Source of the DNA: Syntrophales bacterium
GTDB taxonomy: Bacteria > Desulfobacterota > Syntrophia > Syntrophales > UBA2210
Length of the DNA stretch: 64,000 nucleotides
NCBI GenBank assembly: GCA_023228425.1
Contig: JALOBE010000010.1
Coordinates: 1-64,000 of the forward strand
Reading direction: 5' to 3'
This document shows positions 42,115 through 51,301 of the stretch, in pieces (within the stretch, counting starts at the first letter, position 1; each line of letters opens with the position of its first letter). A model generated the notes under the pieces. The model saw only the letters and a program-made list of their open reading frames with translations, was not told the DNA's origin and did not search any database. A program made the translations under genes and the position numbers.

Positions 42115-42717
42115 TCAATGGCTTAAGGACTCCCGGTGAAACTTCATGGTATATTCGGTTCCGGACCATACGGAGAGAACCAGGGCGATGTAGATGACAA
42201 CAATCCCCACCGCGTGGGCGTTCAGTCCCAGGAAGGGATAATGGATAAGAAGGGCCGACACGCCGATGACCTGGCAGAGGGTCTTCTGTTTCCCCAGGCT
42301 GCTTGCCTCGATTATCAGCCCTTCGGCCGAGGCGAAGCTTCGAATTCCGTCGACGACGACGTCCCGGGCAATCATGATAACCACAACCCAGGCTGGTATC
42401 CTGTCCAGGGGAATCAGCATGATCATGGCAGTGCTTATGATCAGCTTGTCGACGATGGGATCCATGAGTTGCCCTACTTTTGTCACAATGTTGTATCGCC
42501 GCGCGATGTAGCCGTCCAGAAGATCCGTCAGGGCGGCGGCAATGAACAGCAGCGCTATGACCAGGCTCAAGACTCTTCCCGGATTGAGGAGCAGCAGGAA
42601 CAGAACCGGTATTATGCCGACCCTGAGCATAGTGATACTATTGGGAAGATTGAAAATCTGCCGCTTTTTCTCCGACATGGGGAGCCGGTCAAATCTGTCT
42701 TTCAGAAAATCTATCAC
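42115..42717 (-). CDS. pgsA: CDP-diacylglycerol-glycerol-3-phosphate 3-phosphatidyltransferase
   Basis: Integral membrane enzyme for the committed step to phosphatidylglycerol. The CDP-alcohol phosphotransferase motif is intact: DLLDGYIARR followed by GQLMDPIVDK. About five membrane helices; 200 aa. The GTG at 42717 is chosen for the GGAGG just before it; the ATG at 42678 would give a start closer to that of E. coli PgsA. It follows the transaldolase gene by about 40 bases and ends the amino-acid/folate gene chain before the tRNAs. Confidence 0.9.
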   Translation of the reverse strand: MIDFLKDRFDRLPMSEKKRQIFNLPNSITMLRVGIIPVLFLLLLNPGRVLSLVIALLFIAAALTDLLDGYIARRYNIVTKVGQLMDPIVDKLIISTAMIMLIPLDRIPAWVVVIMIARDVVVDGIRSFASAEGLIIEASSLGKQKTLCQVIGVSALLIHYPFLGLNAHAVGIVVIYIALVLSVWSGTEYTMKFHRESLSH

Positions 42718-42754
42718 GCTGCCTCCGGGGAGAATGAAGGATTCCACTTGCGTG

Positions 42755-43402
42755 TTATTTCTTGGGCACTTTTTTCCAGTCTTCCAGGAATTTCGCCAAT
42801 CCCACGTCCGTCAGTGGATGGCGGGCCATTTGTGACAGAACGCCGAAAGGCATGGTTATTATGTCGGCACCCAGCAGGGCCGCGTTGAGAACGTGAAGCG
42901 GATGGCGAACGCTGGCCACGATGACCTCGCAGTCAAAGGCATAGTTGTCGAACATGTACAGTATCTGTTCAACGAGTTCCATGCCGTCATGGGACACGTC
43001 ATCCAGACGCCCGATGAAGGGACTCACGTAGGCGGCCCCCGCCTTTGCCGCCAGGAGTGCCTGCAGGGCGGAAAAGATCAGGGTCTGGTTCACGGCGACG
43101 CCCTCGTCAGCGAGAGCCTTTGTCGCTTTCAGGCCTTCTATGGTCATGGGAATCTTTACCACCACATTGGGAGATGTGGCCGCCAGTTTTTTACCCTCCT
43201 TTACCATACCTGCGGCGTCTTCGCTGACGACTTCGAGACTGACGGGACCGTCGACGATAGCCAGGATCTCCTTCACCACCGTGTCGAACTTTTTCTTCTC
43301 CTTCGCGACCAGGCTGGGGTTGGTAGTGACCCCGTCAACCATGCCCATTCCAATTCCTGCTTTAATTTCGTCTATGTTCCCCGTGTCAAGAAAAAATTTC
43401 AT
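42755..43402 (-). CDS. Transaldolase, short (Fsa/TalC) type
   Basis: A class I aldolase of 215 aa, the short decameric subgroup. It starts MKFFLDTGNIDEI and has the TTNPSL motif and the Schiff-base Lys in NVVVKIPMT. Members act as transaldolases or fructose-6-phosphate aldolases; in genomes without a long transaldolase, this form serves the pentose phosphate pathway. The ATG at 43402 has GGAGAG upstream. It lies between the YHS-like gene and pgsA on the same strand. Confidence 0.92.
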   Translation of the reverse strand: MKFFLDTGNIDEIKAGIGMGMVDGVTTNPSLVAKEKKKFDTVVKEILAIVDGPVSLEVVSEDAAGMVKEGKKLAATSPNVVVKIPMTIEGLKATKALADEGVAVNQTLIFSALQALLAAKAGAAYVSPFIGRLDDVSHDGMELVEQILYMFDNYAFDCEVIVASVRHPLHVLNAALLGADIITMPFGVLSQMARHPLTDVGLAKFLEDWKKVPKK

Positions 43403-43442
43403 CAGCTTCTCTCCTTCCGTATAGAACTGTGCCGCTCGGCGT

Positions 43443-43709
43443 TCACTGCTGCCGCCGGCTCTGCCGGTAGCGGTCGCGGCATTCCTCACTGCAGAAATGG
43501 TGTACTTCTCCCTCGATGGTCGCGGTCAGGGCACTATTTACCGGAACGTAGGTTCCGCACTGGGGGTCTTTCACGAGATCCTCACTCGCAATTTCAGACC
43601 TGCGGCGGGGTAAGACACGATCCTTCTCCCCGGGGACCTGAAAAAGATACCGGGCGGCCCGGTAGGCTAAGTACAGGATAACGATTAGCAGTATCAGACG
43701 TACTATCAT
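43443..43709 (-). CDS. Small membrane-anchored YHS-like (PP0621 family) protein
   Basis: An 88-aa protein with one N-terminal membrane helix (MIVRLILLIVILYLAYRAARYLF), a basic linker and a C-terminal metal-site-like domain: LVKDPQCGTYV then HHFCSEECRDRYRQ, three Cys plus His. This matches small YHS/TRASH-type proteins found across proteobacteria. Metal sensing or trafficking is possible but unshown. Starts at 43709 (ATG) or 43718 (GTG) both lack a strong ribosome site. The next gene is the transaldolase, 40 bases on. Confidence 0.75.
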   Translation of the reverse strand: MIVRLILLIVILYLAYRAARYLFQVPGEKDRVLPRRRSEIASEDLVKDPQCGTYVPVNSALTATIEGEVHHFCSEECRDRYRQSRRQQ

Positions 43710-43754
43710 GAACGACACGCCGGTGGAAGACCCCGCAGGATCGTTTCACACCTC

Positions 43755-43900
43755 CTGTTTTCGTCATTCCCGGTCCGACCCGGGATTCGAATCTGCTCAC
43801 TCCCGATTCCCGCATGAACGGGAGTGAGCGCAGGGCAGACAGCTCAACACCGGGCGGCAATCGGGACTCCCCAATACCCGGGATTGGCCTGACAGTACAC
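43755..43900. repeat. Short inverted repeats between folK and the YHS-like gene
   Basis: Contains the stem CTCACTCCCG / CGGGAGTGAG around 43797-43827 and a CCCGGT/ACCCGGG stem at about 43767-43783. The sequence resembles short REP-type palindromes ('cattcccgg...') but not the eight-copy family. No gene is visible here. Confidence 0.4.
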
Positions 43901-43916
43901 TTTCAGGATTTCTCCC

Positions 43917-44438
43917 CTACCCCTCCAGCTTTACAACCGTTGCGGCGTCTTCCAGGCGATCCAGCAGTCCCCGAACCGATATGCCGAATCGGGGATGAAT
44001 CACCCATGAGGCAATCTCCGCGAGAGGCTCCAGGACAAAGCGACGCCGGTGCAGTTCACGATGGGGTATTACCAGGTCATCCTCGTCGATGACGGCCTGC
44101 CCGTAAAACAGGATATCCAGGTCGATGATCCGGGGACCTCCGTCGCCTGTACGGGTCCTTCCCATGTCCCGTTCACGTTCCTGGAGTGCTTGCAGGAGAC
44201 GCCGGGGCTCCAGAAGGGCCCGTATCTCCGCCACGGCGTTTATGAACCAGGGCTGCCGGATCATTCCCACCGGCTCCGTCCGGTACAACGATGACCGTCG
44301 AACCGGCACCAGGCCGGGAGTTTCCGACAGGCTCTCCAGTGCCGAGCGACACTGTCGCAGGGGGTCATCCTGGTTGGAACCGATCGACAGGTAGCAGATA
44401 ACACCTTCTTCCCTGCCATCCGTGAACCGCCTCCGCAT
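43917..44438 (-). CDS. folK: 2-amino-4-hydroxy-6-hydroxymethyldihydropteridine pyrophosphokinase
   Basis: Activates 6-hydroxymethyl-dihydropterin for dihydropteroate synthesis. The 173-aa product has LSIGSNQDD at the start, FINAVAEI, and the HPPK signature GPRIIDLDILFYG, then LVIPHRELHRRRFVLEPL. ATG 44438 is preferred because AAGGAG lies about 10 bases upstream; a GTG at 44450 overlaps the dapB stop codon. It follows dapB directly. No folB or folP lies nearby, which matters for the PTPS-III-like gene at 30.8 kb. Confidence 0.93.
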   Translation of the reverse strand: MRRRFTDGREEGVICYLSIGSNQDDPLRQCRSALESLSETPGLVPVRRSSLYRTEPVGMIRQPWFINAVAEIRALLEPRRLLQALQERERDMGRTRTGDGGPRIIDLDILFYGQAVIDEDDLVIPHRELHRRRFVLEPLAEIASWVIHPRFGISVRGLLDRLEDAATVVKLEG

Positions 44439-44446
44439 TGTCGGGA

Positions 44447-45253
44447 TCACTCCTTCAGTCCCAGCACATCCTGCATGTCGTAGAGGCCCTTGGGCTGGTT
44501 CACGACCCAGCGGGCCGCCCTGAGGGCCCCCCGGGCGAAATTGTCCCGGCTGTGGGCGCGGTGTATGAACTCGAGCCGCTCGCCCATACCGCCGAAGATG
44601 ACCGTATGTTCGCCCACGATATCGCCGGCCCGGATGGTCTGGATACCGATCTCCTGTTTTGTCCTGGCTCCTGTCATACCCCGGCGCTCGTAGACGCCGA
44701 CATCATCCATGTTTCTCCCCAGGGCGCGGGCTACGACCTGTGCCATCATGACGGCCGTTCCGCTCGGCGCGTCTTTTTTCTGGTTGTGGTGGGCTTCGAC
44801 GATTTCAACATCGTAGTCATCACCCAGTATTCGGGCCACCGAATCGAGCATCCTGAACATCACGTTCACACCGACGCTCATGTTCGGGGCGAGAACGCAA
44901 CGTGTCTGCGCGGCCAGCCGCACGACCGCCTCGAGTTCCCGGGCCGTCAGTCCCGTGGTGCCTATGACGGCAGCCTTTTTATGGCGCGCTGTTATTTCAA
45001 GGTTATTCACCACCGCGTCGTGGTGCGTAAAGTCAATGATCACGTCACCGGCGTCAACACAGTCTTCGAGGCTTCCGGACACCTTCACGCCCCGTGCCGA
45101 CAGAGCGAGAGCGTCTCCGATATCCTCCCCCACCAGGGGATGGCCGGGAATTTCAACGGCTCCCGCGAGTTCGAGATCTTCGGCGCCGTCCAGAAGCGAA
45201 CAGATCCTGCATCCCATGCGCCCACCCGCTCCCATGACAATAACGCGTATCAC
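44447..45253 (-). CDS. dapB: 4-hydroxy-tetrahydrodipicolinate reductase
   Basis: Second committed enzyme of the diaminopimelate/lysine branch. The 268-aa product has the dinucleotide site VIVMGAGGRMG, the signature EIVEAHHNQKKDAPSGTA and the closing AARWV segment. The start is a GTG with GGAGGAAAAGACT upstream. It follows dapA by 54 bases and ends just before folK, in the lysA-dapA-dapB order. Confidence 0.95.
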   Translation of the reverse strand: MIRVIVMGAGGRMGCRICSLLDGAEDLELAGAVEIPGHPLVGEDIGDALALSARGVKVSGSLEDCVDAGDVIIDFTHHDAVVNNLEITARHKKAAVIGTTGLTARELEAVVRLAAQTRCVLAPNMSVGVNVMFRMLDSVARILGDDYDVEIVEAHHNQKKDAPSGTAVMMAQVVARALGRNMDDVGVYERRGMTGARTKQEIGIQTIRAGDIVGEHTVIFGGMGERLEFIHRAHSRDNFARGALRAARWVVNQPKGLYDMQDVLGLKE

Positions 45254-45307
45254 AGTCTTTTCCTCCGATTACAGGTCCGCGGCAATCAGTGATTGTCTGC
45301 CGTCGTT

Positions 45308-46180
45308 TCAGATCAGCCCGCAGGCACCGATCACCTTCTTGACGCGTTCGTAGTTCGCGTCCGACAGGGGGCACAGGGGGAGTCTCAACTCATACTCGAT
45401 TTTTCCCATCATTGAAAGAGCCGCCTTGACGGGAATGGGGTTTGTCTCGAAAAAAAGGGCCTCCATGACGGGCCACACGCGATAGTGAATCTCCCGTGCC
45501 ACTGCAAGATCCCCCGCCGCCGCAGCCTTTACCAGCCTGGACATGTCACCGGGAACGATGTTTGAGGCCACCGATATGACACCCTTGCCGCCGATGGCCA
45601 TGATGGGAAGAACCGTAAAGTCATCACCCGAAATGACGGAGAAGCCCTCACCGCAGAGCCTGATGACGGAACTGACCTGCCGCAGATCTCCCGTGGCTTC
45701 CTTGATGCCCACGATATTACTGATTTCCGAAAGTCGGGCGACCGTTTCGGGCAGAACGTTGCTTCCCGTCCTGGAAGGAACATTGTAAAGGATCACGGGA
45801 ATGGGTACTGCTTCGGCCACGGCCTTGAAGTGGCGGTAAATGCCTTCCTGGGTAGGCCGGTTGTAGTAGGGAGACAGCAGGAGCGCTCCATCGGCGCCGG
45901 CCTCGTAGGCGTGACGGGTCAGCCTGATCGCCTCGACGGTGTTGTTGGATCCTGTACCGGCGATGACGGGGATGCGCTTCTTTACGGCGTCGATGACGAT
46001 TTCGATGACATTATCGTGTTCATCGTGGGAAAGCGTCGCCGACTCCCCCGTAGTTCCACAGGGTATGATGCCGTCGGTTCCGTTTTCAATCTGGAATTCG
46101 ACAAGCCCTCTCAGCGCCTCCTCGTCCACCTCACCGTTTTTAAAGGGTGTCACAATGGCTGTCATGGATCCTTTGAACAT
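45308..46180 (-). CDS. dapA: 4-hydroxy-tetrahydrodipicolinate synthase
   Basis: Condenses pyruvate with aspartate semialdehyde. At 290 aa it has GTTGESATL, the Tyr in LYNVPSRTG and the Schiff-base Lys in VGIKEATGD. The ATG shares one base with the lysA stop codon (TAATG), and its AGGAGG ribosome site lies inside the end of lysA, a clear case of translational coupling. Confidence 0.96.
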   Translation of the reverse strand: MFKGSMTAIVTPFKNGEVDEEALRGLVEFQIENGTDGIIPCGTTGESATLSHDEHDNVIEIVIDAVKKRIPVIAGTGSNNTVEAIRLTRHAYEAGADGALLLSPYYNRPTQEGIYRHFKAVAEAVPIPVILYNVPSRTGSNVLPETVARLSEISNIVGIKEATGDLRQVSSVIRLCGEGFSVISGDDFTVLPIMAIGGKGVISVASNIVPGDMSRLVKAAAAGDLAVAREIHYRVWPVMEALFFETNPIPVKAALSMMGKIEYELRLPLCPLSDANYERVKKVIGACGLI

Positions 46181-47499
46181 TATTTTTTTCCTCCTGTTTC
46201 CATTACCGGTAACCCGGAACCCTGAACCGTCTCCGTCCCATGCCTGCTCAGGCGTTCGGGTATAGACTCTCCCCTTATCAGGTCCTGGTAGGTTTCACGC
46301 TTTTTTATAACCTCCACGGCGCTTCCGCTGACGAGCAATTCCGCTGCCCGGGGCCGGGAATTATAGTTCGACGCCATGGTGAACCCGTAGGCGCCCGCGC
46401 TCATGACGGCCACCAAGTCGCCCTGGTCGAAACGGGGCACTTTTCTGTCTTTTACAAAATAATCGCTTGATTCGCAAATAGGTCCCACGATGTCGGCGAC
46501 AACAGGCTCCCTCTCTTTTTCCAGTACCGGCAGTATCTGGTGATACGAATCGTAGAGACTGGGGCGTATCAGGTCGTTCATTCCCGCGTCGACGATGATA
46601 AAGTTCTTGTGGCTCCCATACTTGGTATAAAGTACCCTGGTGACCAGGATTCCCGCGTTACCGACAATGACCCTGCCGGGTTCCAGGATGAGAGTGCACC
46701 CTGTATCACGGGCTTTTTCAGACACCACACGGGCATAGTCGCGGGGGTGGGGCGGCGTTTCCTGATCATAGGCAATGCCCAGACCGCCGCCGATGTCCAG
46801 ATAACGAATGTCAATACCTTCCTGTCGCAGAAGCCCTATGAGGTCCTTCAGGCTGTCCATGGCCTCGAGAAAGGGCCTGATGTTCAGGATCTGCGAGCCG
46901 ATATGGCAATCGACACCGATGATCTCCAGGTTGCTCAGCTCCCGAGCCCGGCGATACTCCCCGATGGAGTGCCCGATGTCGATGCCGAACTTGTTTTCCT
47001 TCAGGCCTGTCGATATGTGGGGGTGTGTCAGCGGATCCACGTCCGGGTTGACCCGAAGGGCTATGGGCGCTTTTGCTCCCTTTTGACCGGCCACGGTGTT
47101 TATCAGCTCCAACTCCTGCGACGATTCGACGTTAAACATGAGAATGCCCGCGTCAAGGGCGTAGCTGATTTCATCGCGGCGCTTGCCCACGCCTGAATAG
47201 ACTATTTTTTTCGGATCCGCCCCGGCCGTCAGGGCCCGGAACAGTTCTCCCCCGGAGACGACATCAACTCCGCCACCTTCATTGATCAAGGCTCTCAAAA
47301 CAGCGATATTCGAATTCGCCTTCGCGGCAAAACAGACCAGGTGGGGCATGCCGGCGAAGGCCTGATCGAACACCTGGTAGTGACGTCTGAGCGTTTTCAG
47401 GCTGTAGAGGTAGAAGGGCGTCCCCTGTGACTCGGCAATAGCCGAAATAGGAACGTATTCACAGTGCAGTTCATTGTTGGAATATTCGAAGTAGTGCAT
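46180..47499 (-). CDS. lysA: Diaminopimelate decarboxylase
   Basis: Final step to lysine; fold-type III PLP enzyme of 439 aa. The PLP Lys lies in LVCFAAKANSN; a His-containing stretch (GVDCHIGSQI) and the Gly-rich phosphate loop LDIGGGLGIAYD follow. The C-terminal domain carries CESSDYF, with the Cys that completes the active site across the dimer. The ATG has GAGGAAG upstream. It lies 38 bases after the lptM-like gene and overlaps dapA. Confidence 0.96.
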   Translation of the reverse strand: MHYFEYSNNELHCEYVPISAIAESQGTPFYLYSLKTLRRHYQVFDQAFAGMPHLVCFAAKANSNIAVLRALINEGGGVDVVSGGELFRALTAGADPKKIVYSGVGKRRDEISYALDAGILMFNVESSQELELINTVAGQKGAKAPIALRVNPDVDPLTHPHISTGLKENKFGIDIGHSIGEYRRARELSNLEIIGVDCHIGSQILNIRPFLEAMDSLKDLIGLLRQEGIDIRYLDIGGGLGIAYDQETPPHPRDYARVVSEKARDTGCTLILEPGRVIVGNAGILVTRVLYTKYGSHKNFIIVDAGMNDLIRPSLYDSYHQILPVLEKEREPVVADIVGPICESSDYFVKDRKVPRFDQGDLVAVMSAGAYGFTMASNYNSRPRAAELLVSGSAVEVIKKRETYQDLIRGESIPERLSRHGTETVQGSGLPVMETGGKK

Positions 47500-47537
47500 G
47501 GAGCTTCCTCGGACCGTGTGGTCCGGCGGTCAGCGCT

Positions 47538-47771
47538 TCAGCCGGTTCCGCATTTGTCGACCCTGCCGCCGGTGTCCGGCGGAACACAGGCAGTACCTGC
47601 CGACGCCGCTTTATTCACGTTTTCGCCTGCATGATCACAAGCACTGGTTTTCATGGTTGTCACCGGAGCCTGAGGACGGGGGTCTCCCTTTTTCCCGCAT
47701 CCCGCGACCGCCGCGAGCAGAATCGCGGCACAGAGCAGGCATCCCATTTTCAGAAGCAGGTCATGTCTCAT
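47538..47771 (-). CDS. lptM: LptM-like small lipoprotein
   Basis: A 77-aa lipoprotein with a signal helix (MGCLLCAAILLAAVAGC) and the family hallmark GCGKKGDPRPQAP right after the lipid Cys. LptM (formerly YifL) assists assembly of the LptD lipopolysaccharide translocon in E. coli. It is often encoded between argH or dapF and lysA, as here. The ATG lies inside the end of argH with an 11-base overlap. The tail contains extra Cys residues (SACDHA, TACVPP, DKCG), which recall the oxidised cysteines of its partner, but their role is unknown. Confidence 0.82.
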   Translation of the reverse strand: MRHDLLLKMGCLLCAAILLAAVAGCGKKGDPRPQAPVTTMKTSACDHAGENVNKAASAGTACVPPDTGGRVDKCGTG

Positions 47772-49164
47772 TATCTTCACCGATTTCCCTGATTCTCTGA
47801 AGCACGGCTTCGCGGGCCGTGCCCCCCGGTGTCGACCTTCGGTCGGGCGACTTTCGGGCTGAAAAATAACCAAGGATGGCATCATCCACCGGATCATGGA
47901 ACATACTGATTTCATCCAGGGTCAGATCATGAAATTCTTTTTTGTTTTCAAGACAGTATCCCACAAGTCTCCCCACGATGTTGTGGGCCTTCCTGAACGG
48001 GACGCCCTGAGTAACGAGATACTCGGCCACGTCGGTAGCCGTGCTGTACCCTCCCCCTGCCTCCTCGAACATCCTGTCTCTTCTGAAGACCAGCGTTGCC
48101 AGAAGACCCTCGAAGACCGCCAGCGACGACTTCAGGGTGTCCGCCGTATCGAAGAGAGGTTCCTTGTCTTCCTGGAGGTCACGGTTGTAGGTCATGGGCA
48201 GACCTTTGAGGACCGTGAGCAGTGCCACCAGGTTCCCCACGACGCGTCCTGTTTTTCCCCGAACCAGTTCCGCCACATCGGGATTTTTTTTCTGGGGCAT
48301 GATGCTGCTGCCGGTAGTATAGGAATCGGCCATTTCAACGAAACCCACGTGGTCCGAGGACCAGAATATCAGATCTTCGCAAAACCGGCTCAGGTGCGTC
48401 ATGGTCAACGCCGCGGCGAAGAGGAATTCCGCCGCACCGTCACGGTCTGAAACGGCGTCCATGCTGTTTGCAGTGATCGCGGGAAACCCCAACTGCTGGG
48501 CGACGAAATGGCGATCGATGGGAATGCTTGTTCCCGCGAGCGCCGCGGACCCCAGGGGCATGACATTGACCCGCCCGAGGCAGGACCGGAACCGTTCATC
48601 ATCACGGGCGAACATTTCCCGGTAGGCCAGCAGGTAGTGTGAAAGAAGCACGGGCTGGGCCTTCTGCATGTGGGTATATCCCGGCATGACCGTGTCGATT
48701 TCTTCCTTGGCCCGGACGAGAAGGGTCTGATTCAGGCGCCCCAGCAGATCCGTGACGGATCCGATCTCATCCCGCAGGTAAAGCCGCATATCCAGTGCCA
48801 CCTGATCGTTCCTGCTGCGCCCTGTATGAAGTTTTTCCCCGGCCTCTCCGATCCGTTCAATCAGGGCCGCCTCCACGGCCATGTGAATGTCCTCACGTTC
48901 GGGTTTAAAAACAAAGGTTCCCGCCTCCATTTCGTTGAGAATGGCCTCGAGGCCCGCCACTATTTCCCTGCACTCGTCATCGGTGATGATCTTCCGGCGG
49001 GCCAGCATCATCGCGTGGGCGATACTTCCCTCTATGTCATACCGGAAGAGGCGGCGATCGAAGTGGATCGACGTCGTGAATGCTTCAACATTACTGTCGG
49101 TGGCCTCCTTGAATCGTCCTCCCCAGGGTTTGGCTCCCGGTCCGGGCTTGCTCTTAGTCATCAT
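47761..49164 (-). CDS. argH: Argininosuccinate lyase
   Basis: Last step of arginine synthesis: argininosuccinate to arginine plus fumarate. At 467 aa it is full length, with GGRFKEATD at the start, HTGRSRNDQVALDMRLY, and the fumarase-superfamily signature SSIMPQKKNPDVAE. The ATG overlaps the argG stop codon (ATGA). It is the last gene of the argBDFGH run. Confidence 0.97.
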   Translation of the reverse strand: MMTKSKPGPGAKPWGGRFKEATDSNVEAFTTSIHFDRRLFRYDIEGSIAHAMMLARRKIITDDECREIVAGLEAILNEMEAGTFVFKPEREDIHMAVEAALIERIGEAGEKLHTGRSRNDQVALDMRLYLRDEIGSVTDLLGRLNQTLLVRAKEEIDTVMPGYTHMQKAQPVLLSHYLLAYREMFARDDERFRSCLGRVNVMPLGSAALAGTSIPIDRHFVAQQLGFPAITANSMDAVSDRDGAAEFLFAAALTMTHLSRFCEDLIFWSSDHVGFVEMADSYTTGSSIMPQKKNPDVAELVRGKTGRVVGNLVALLTVLKGLPMTYNRDLQEDKEPLFDTADTLKSSLAVFEGLLATLVFRRDRMFEEAGGGYSTATDVAEYLVTQGVPFRKAHNIVGRLVGYCLENKKEFHDLTLDEISMFHDPVDDAILGYFSARKSPDRRSTPGGTAREAVLQRIREIGEDNET

Positions 49165-50381
49165 GGGCGCCGTTTTTTTCTGTTGAGTGCCCTGATCCGC
49201 ATTCGCAGGGCGTTCAGCCGGATGAATCCCGTGGCGTCTTTCTGGTCGTATACTTCGTCTTCCTCGAAGGTGGCAAAGGCTTCACTGTAAAGGGAGTGGG
49301 GAGACTTAAGTCCCACGGAGGTGCAGTTGCCTTTGTAGAGCTTGATTCGAACCCGTCCCGATACGGTTGCCTGCGATTCATCTATAAGTTTCTGCAACAG
49401 CTCCCTTTCAGGGGCGTACCAGAAGCCGTTGTATACCAGCTGGGCGTATTTGGGAATGAGCGAATCACGGATAAGCATCACCTCACGGTCCATTGTAATG
49501 GACTCCAGGGCACGGTGCGCGCACCAGAGGACTGTTCCTCCGGGAGTCTCGTAGATGCCCCGGGACTTCATGCCCACGAAGCGGTTTTCCACCATGTCGA
49601 CCCGGCCCACTCCGTTGGCGCCGGCCAGGATGTTCAAAGCGTCGAGGAGCTTCGCCGGACTCATCTTCTTCCCGTTCACGGCAACGGGGTTTCCCCCTTC
49701 GAAGTCGATCTCCACGTAGACGGGCTTGTCCGGCGCTTTCTCCGGCGACGTGGTGAGAACGAAGACCTCCTCGGGAACTTCCGCCCAGAGATCTTCCAGG
49801 ATTCCTCCCTCATGGGAAATGTGGAGCAGGTTGCGGTCCTCGCTGTAAGGCTTTTCCCGGGTAATACTTACGGGAATCCCGTGCTTCCCGGCATAGTCCA
49901 TCATGGCTTCCCGGGAACGGAGTGTCCACCGGTCGTCTTTCCAGGGGGAAATAATCCGGATGGTCGGGTTCAATGCCAGGTAGGTCATCTCGAAGCGGAC
50001 CTGGTCATTTCCTTTTCCTGTGGAACCGTGGCTTACAGCATCGGCCCGCTCTTTTTCGGCGATTTCGATCTGCCGTTTTGCTATGAGGGGTCTCGCCAGT
50101 GACGTTCCCAGCAGATAGGATCCTTCATAAACGGCATTGGCACGGAGGGCCGGGAAGACGAAATCCCGGACGAATTCTTCCTGAAGATCATCGATGTAAA
50201 TTTTGCTCGCCCCGGTATCGAGGGCCTTTTTCTCGAGCCCCCGAAGCTCTTCCTTCTGTCCCAGGTCCGCCGCGAAGGCAATCACCCGGCAATCAAAAAC
50301 GTCTATAAGCCACCGTACGATGACGGAAGTGTCGAGGCCGCCCGAATAGGCAAGCACTACTTTTTCTACCCTGTCTTTCAA
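49161..50381 (-). CDS. argG: Argininosuccinate synthase
   Basis: ATP-dependent ligation of citrulline and aspartate; 406 aa. LAYSGGLDTSVIVRWL is the PP-loop; HGSTGKGNDQVRFE is the synthase signature. The start is a TTG at 50381, overlapping the argF stop codon as TTGA, with a strong GGAGGAG 9 bases upstream inside argF. Rare start codons with strong ribosome sites recur in this operon. Confidence 0.97.
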   Translation of the reverse strand: MKDRVEKVVLAYSGGLDTSVIVRWLIDVFDCRVIAFAADLGQKEELRGLEKKALDTGASKIYIDDLQEEFVRDFVFPALRANAVYEGSYLLGTSLARPLIAKRQIEIAEKERADAVSHGSTGKGNDQVRFEMTYLALNPTIRIISPWKDDRWTLRSREAMMDYAGKHGIPVSITREKPYSEDRNLLHISHEGGILEDLWAEVPEEVFVLTTSPEKAPDKPVYVEIDFEGGNPVAVNGKKMSPAKLLDALNILAGANGVGRVDMVENRFVGMKSRGIYETPGGTVLWCAHRALESITMDREVMLIRDSLIPKYAQLVYNGFWYAPERELLQKLIDESQATVSGRVRIKLYKGNCTSVGLKSPHSLYSEAFATFEEDEVYDQKDATGFIRLNALRMRIRALNRKKRRP

Positions 50382-51301
50382 TGGTCTTCTCCTCCCATAA
50401 GCATTTCCAGGATCGCTTTCTGGACGTGAAGCCGGTTTTCGGCCTGGACGGTCACCACCGACTGCTTTCCGTCGAGAACGTCATCGGTGATTTCTTCACC
50501 TCGATTCGCCGGCAGGCAGTGCATGACAACGGCATCACGGCGGGCGTTCCTGAGAATTGTTTTGTTGATCTGAAAGGGCCGGAAGATCTCTGCCCTGGTT
50601 TTTTTCTCGCTTTCCTGTCCCATGCTCGTCCACACGTCGGTATAGACCACCTGGGCACCCTGAACCGCCTCCCGGGGCGACCGGTAAAGTTCTACACCCC
50701 GGGTCGATTCCCGCCGCGCCCGTTTGAAGATGGAAGGATCGGGATCGTAGCCTTCGGGACAGGCCAGGGCCAGCCGGAAGGGAAGTATGGCCGCCACGTT
50801 AAGCCAGGAATTGGCAATGTTGTTGCCGTCCCCTACGTAGGCCACTGTTACATCTTCGTAGGAGCCGAATATCTCGATGATCGTGAACAGATCGCTGGCG
50901 ATCTGGCAGGGGTGAAGCAGATCCGTAAGCCCGTTGATGACGGGAATCGTTGAGTTGCGGGCGAATTCCTCCACGATTTCATGATCAAAGGTACGGATCA
51001 TCACAGCGTCAACATAGCAGGACATGATCCGCGCCGTGTCAGCCACGGACTCACCCCGGCCGAGTTGTATGTCTCTGCGGCTGAGGAAAGTTGCCAGGCC
51101 TCCCAACTGGAACATTCCCACTTCAAAAGACAGGCGTGTACGGGTGGACGACTTGTCGAAAATCATTCCCAGTGTCTTCCCCTCCAGGGGCCGGTGGCTG
51201 AGGCCTGCCCGCAACCGGGATTTCAGAAGGGCGGACTGCTCCATGATTCTGTCGAACTCACCCCTGTCCATGCCGTAAAGTGTAAGGAAATCTCTTTTCA
51301 T
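50378..51301 (-). CDS. argF: Ornithine carbamoyltransferase
   Basis: Forms citrulline from ornithine and carbamoyl phosphate. The 307-aa product has the carbamoyl-phosphate loop KSSTRTRLSFE, the HPCQIASD segment and the ornithine-binding motif HCLPANRGEEI. The ATG overlaps the argD stop codon (ATGA). Confidence 0.97.
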   Translation of the reverse strand: MKRDFLTLYGMDRGEFDRIMEQSALLKSRLRAGLSHRPLEGKTLGMIFDKSSTRTRLSFEVGMFQLGGLATFLSRRDIQLGRGESVADTARIMSCYVDAVMIRTFDHEIVEEFARNSTIPVINGLTDLLHPCQIASDLFTIIEIFGSYEDVTVAYVGDGNNIANSWLNVAAILPFRLALACPEGYDPDPSIFKRARRESTRGVELYRSPREAVQGAQVVYTDVWTSMGQESEKKTRAEIFRPFQINKTILRNARRDAVVMHCLPANRGEEITDDVLDGKQSVVTVQAENRLHVQKAILEMLMGGEDH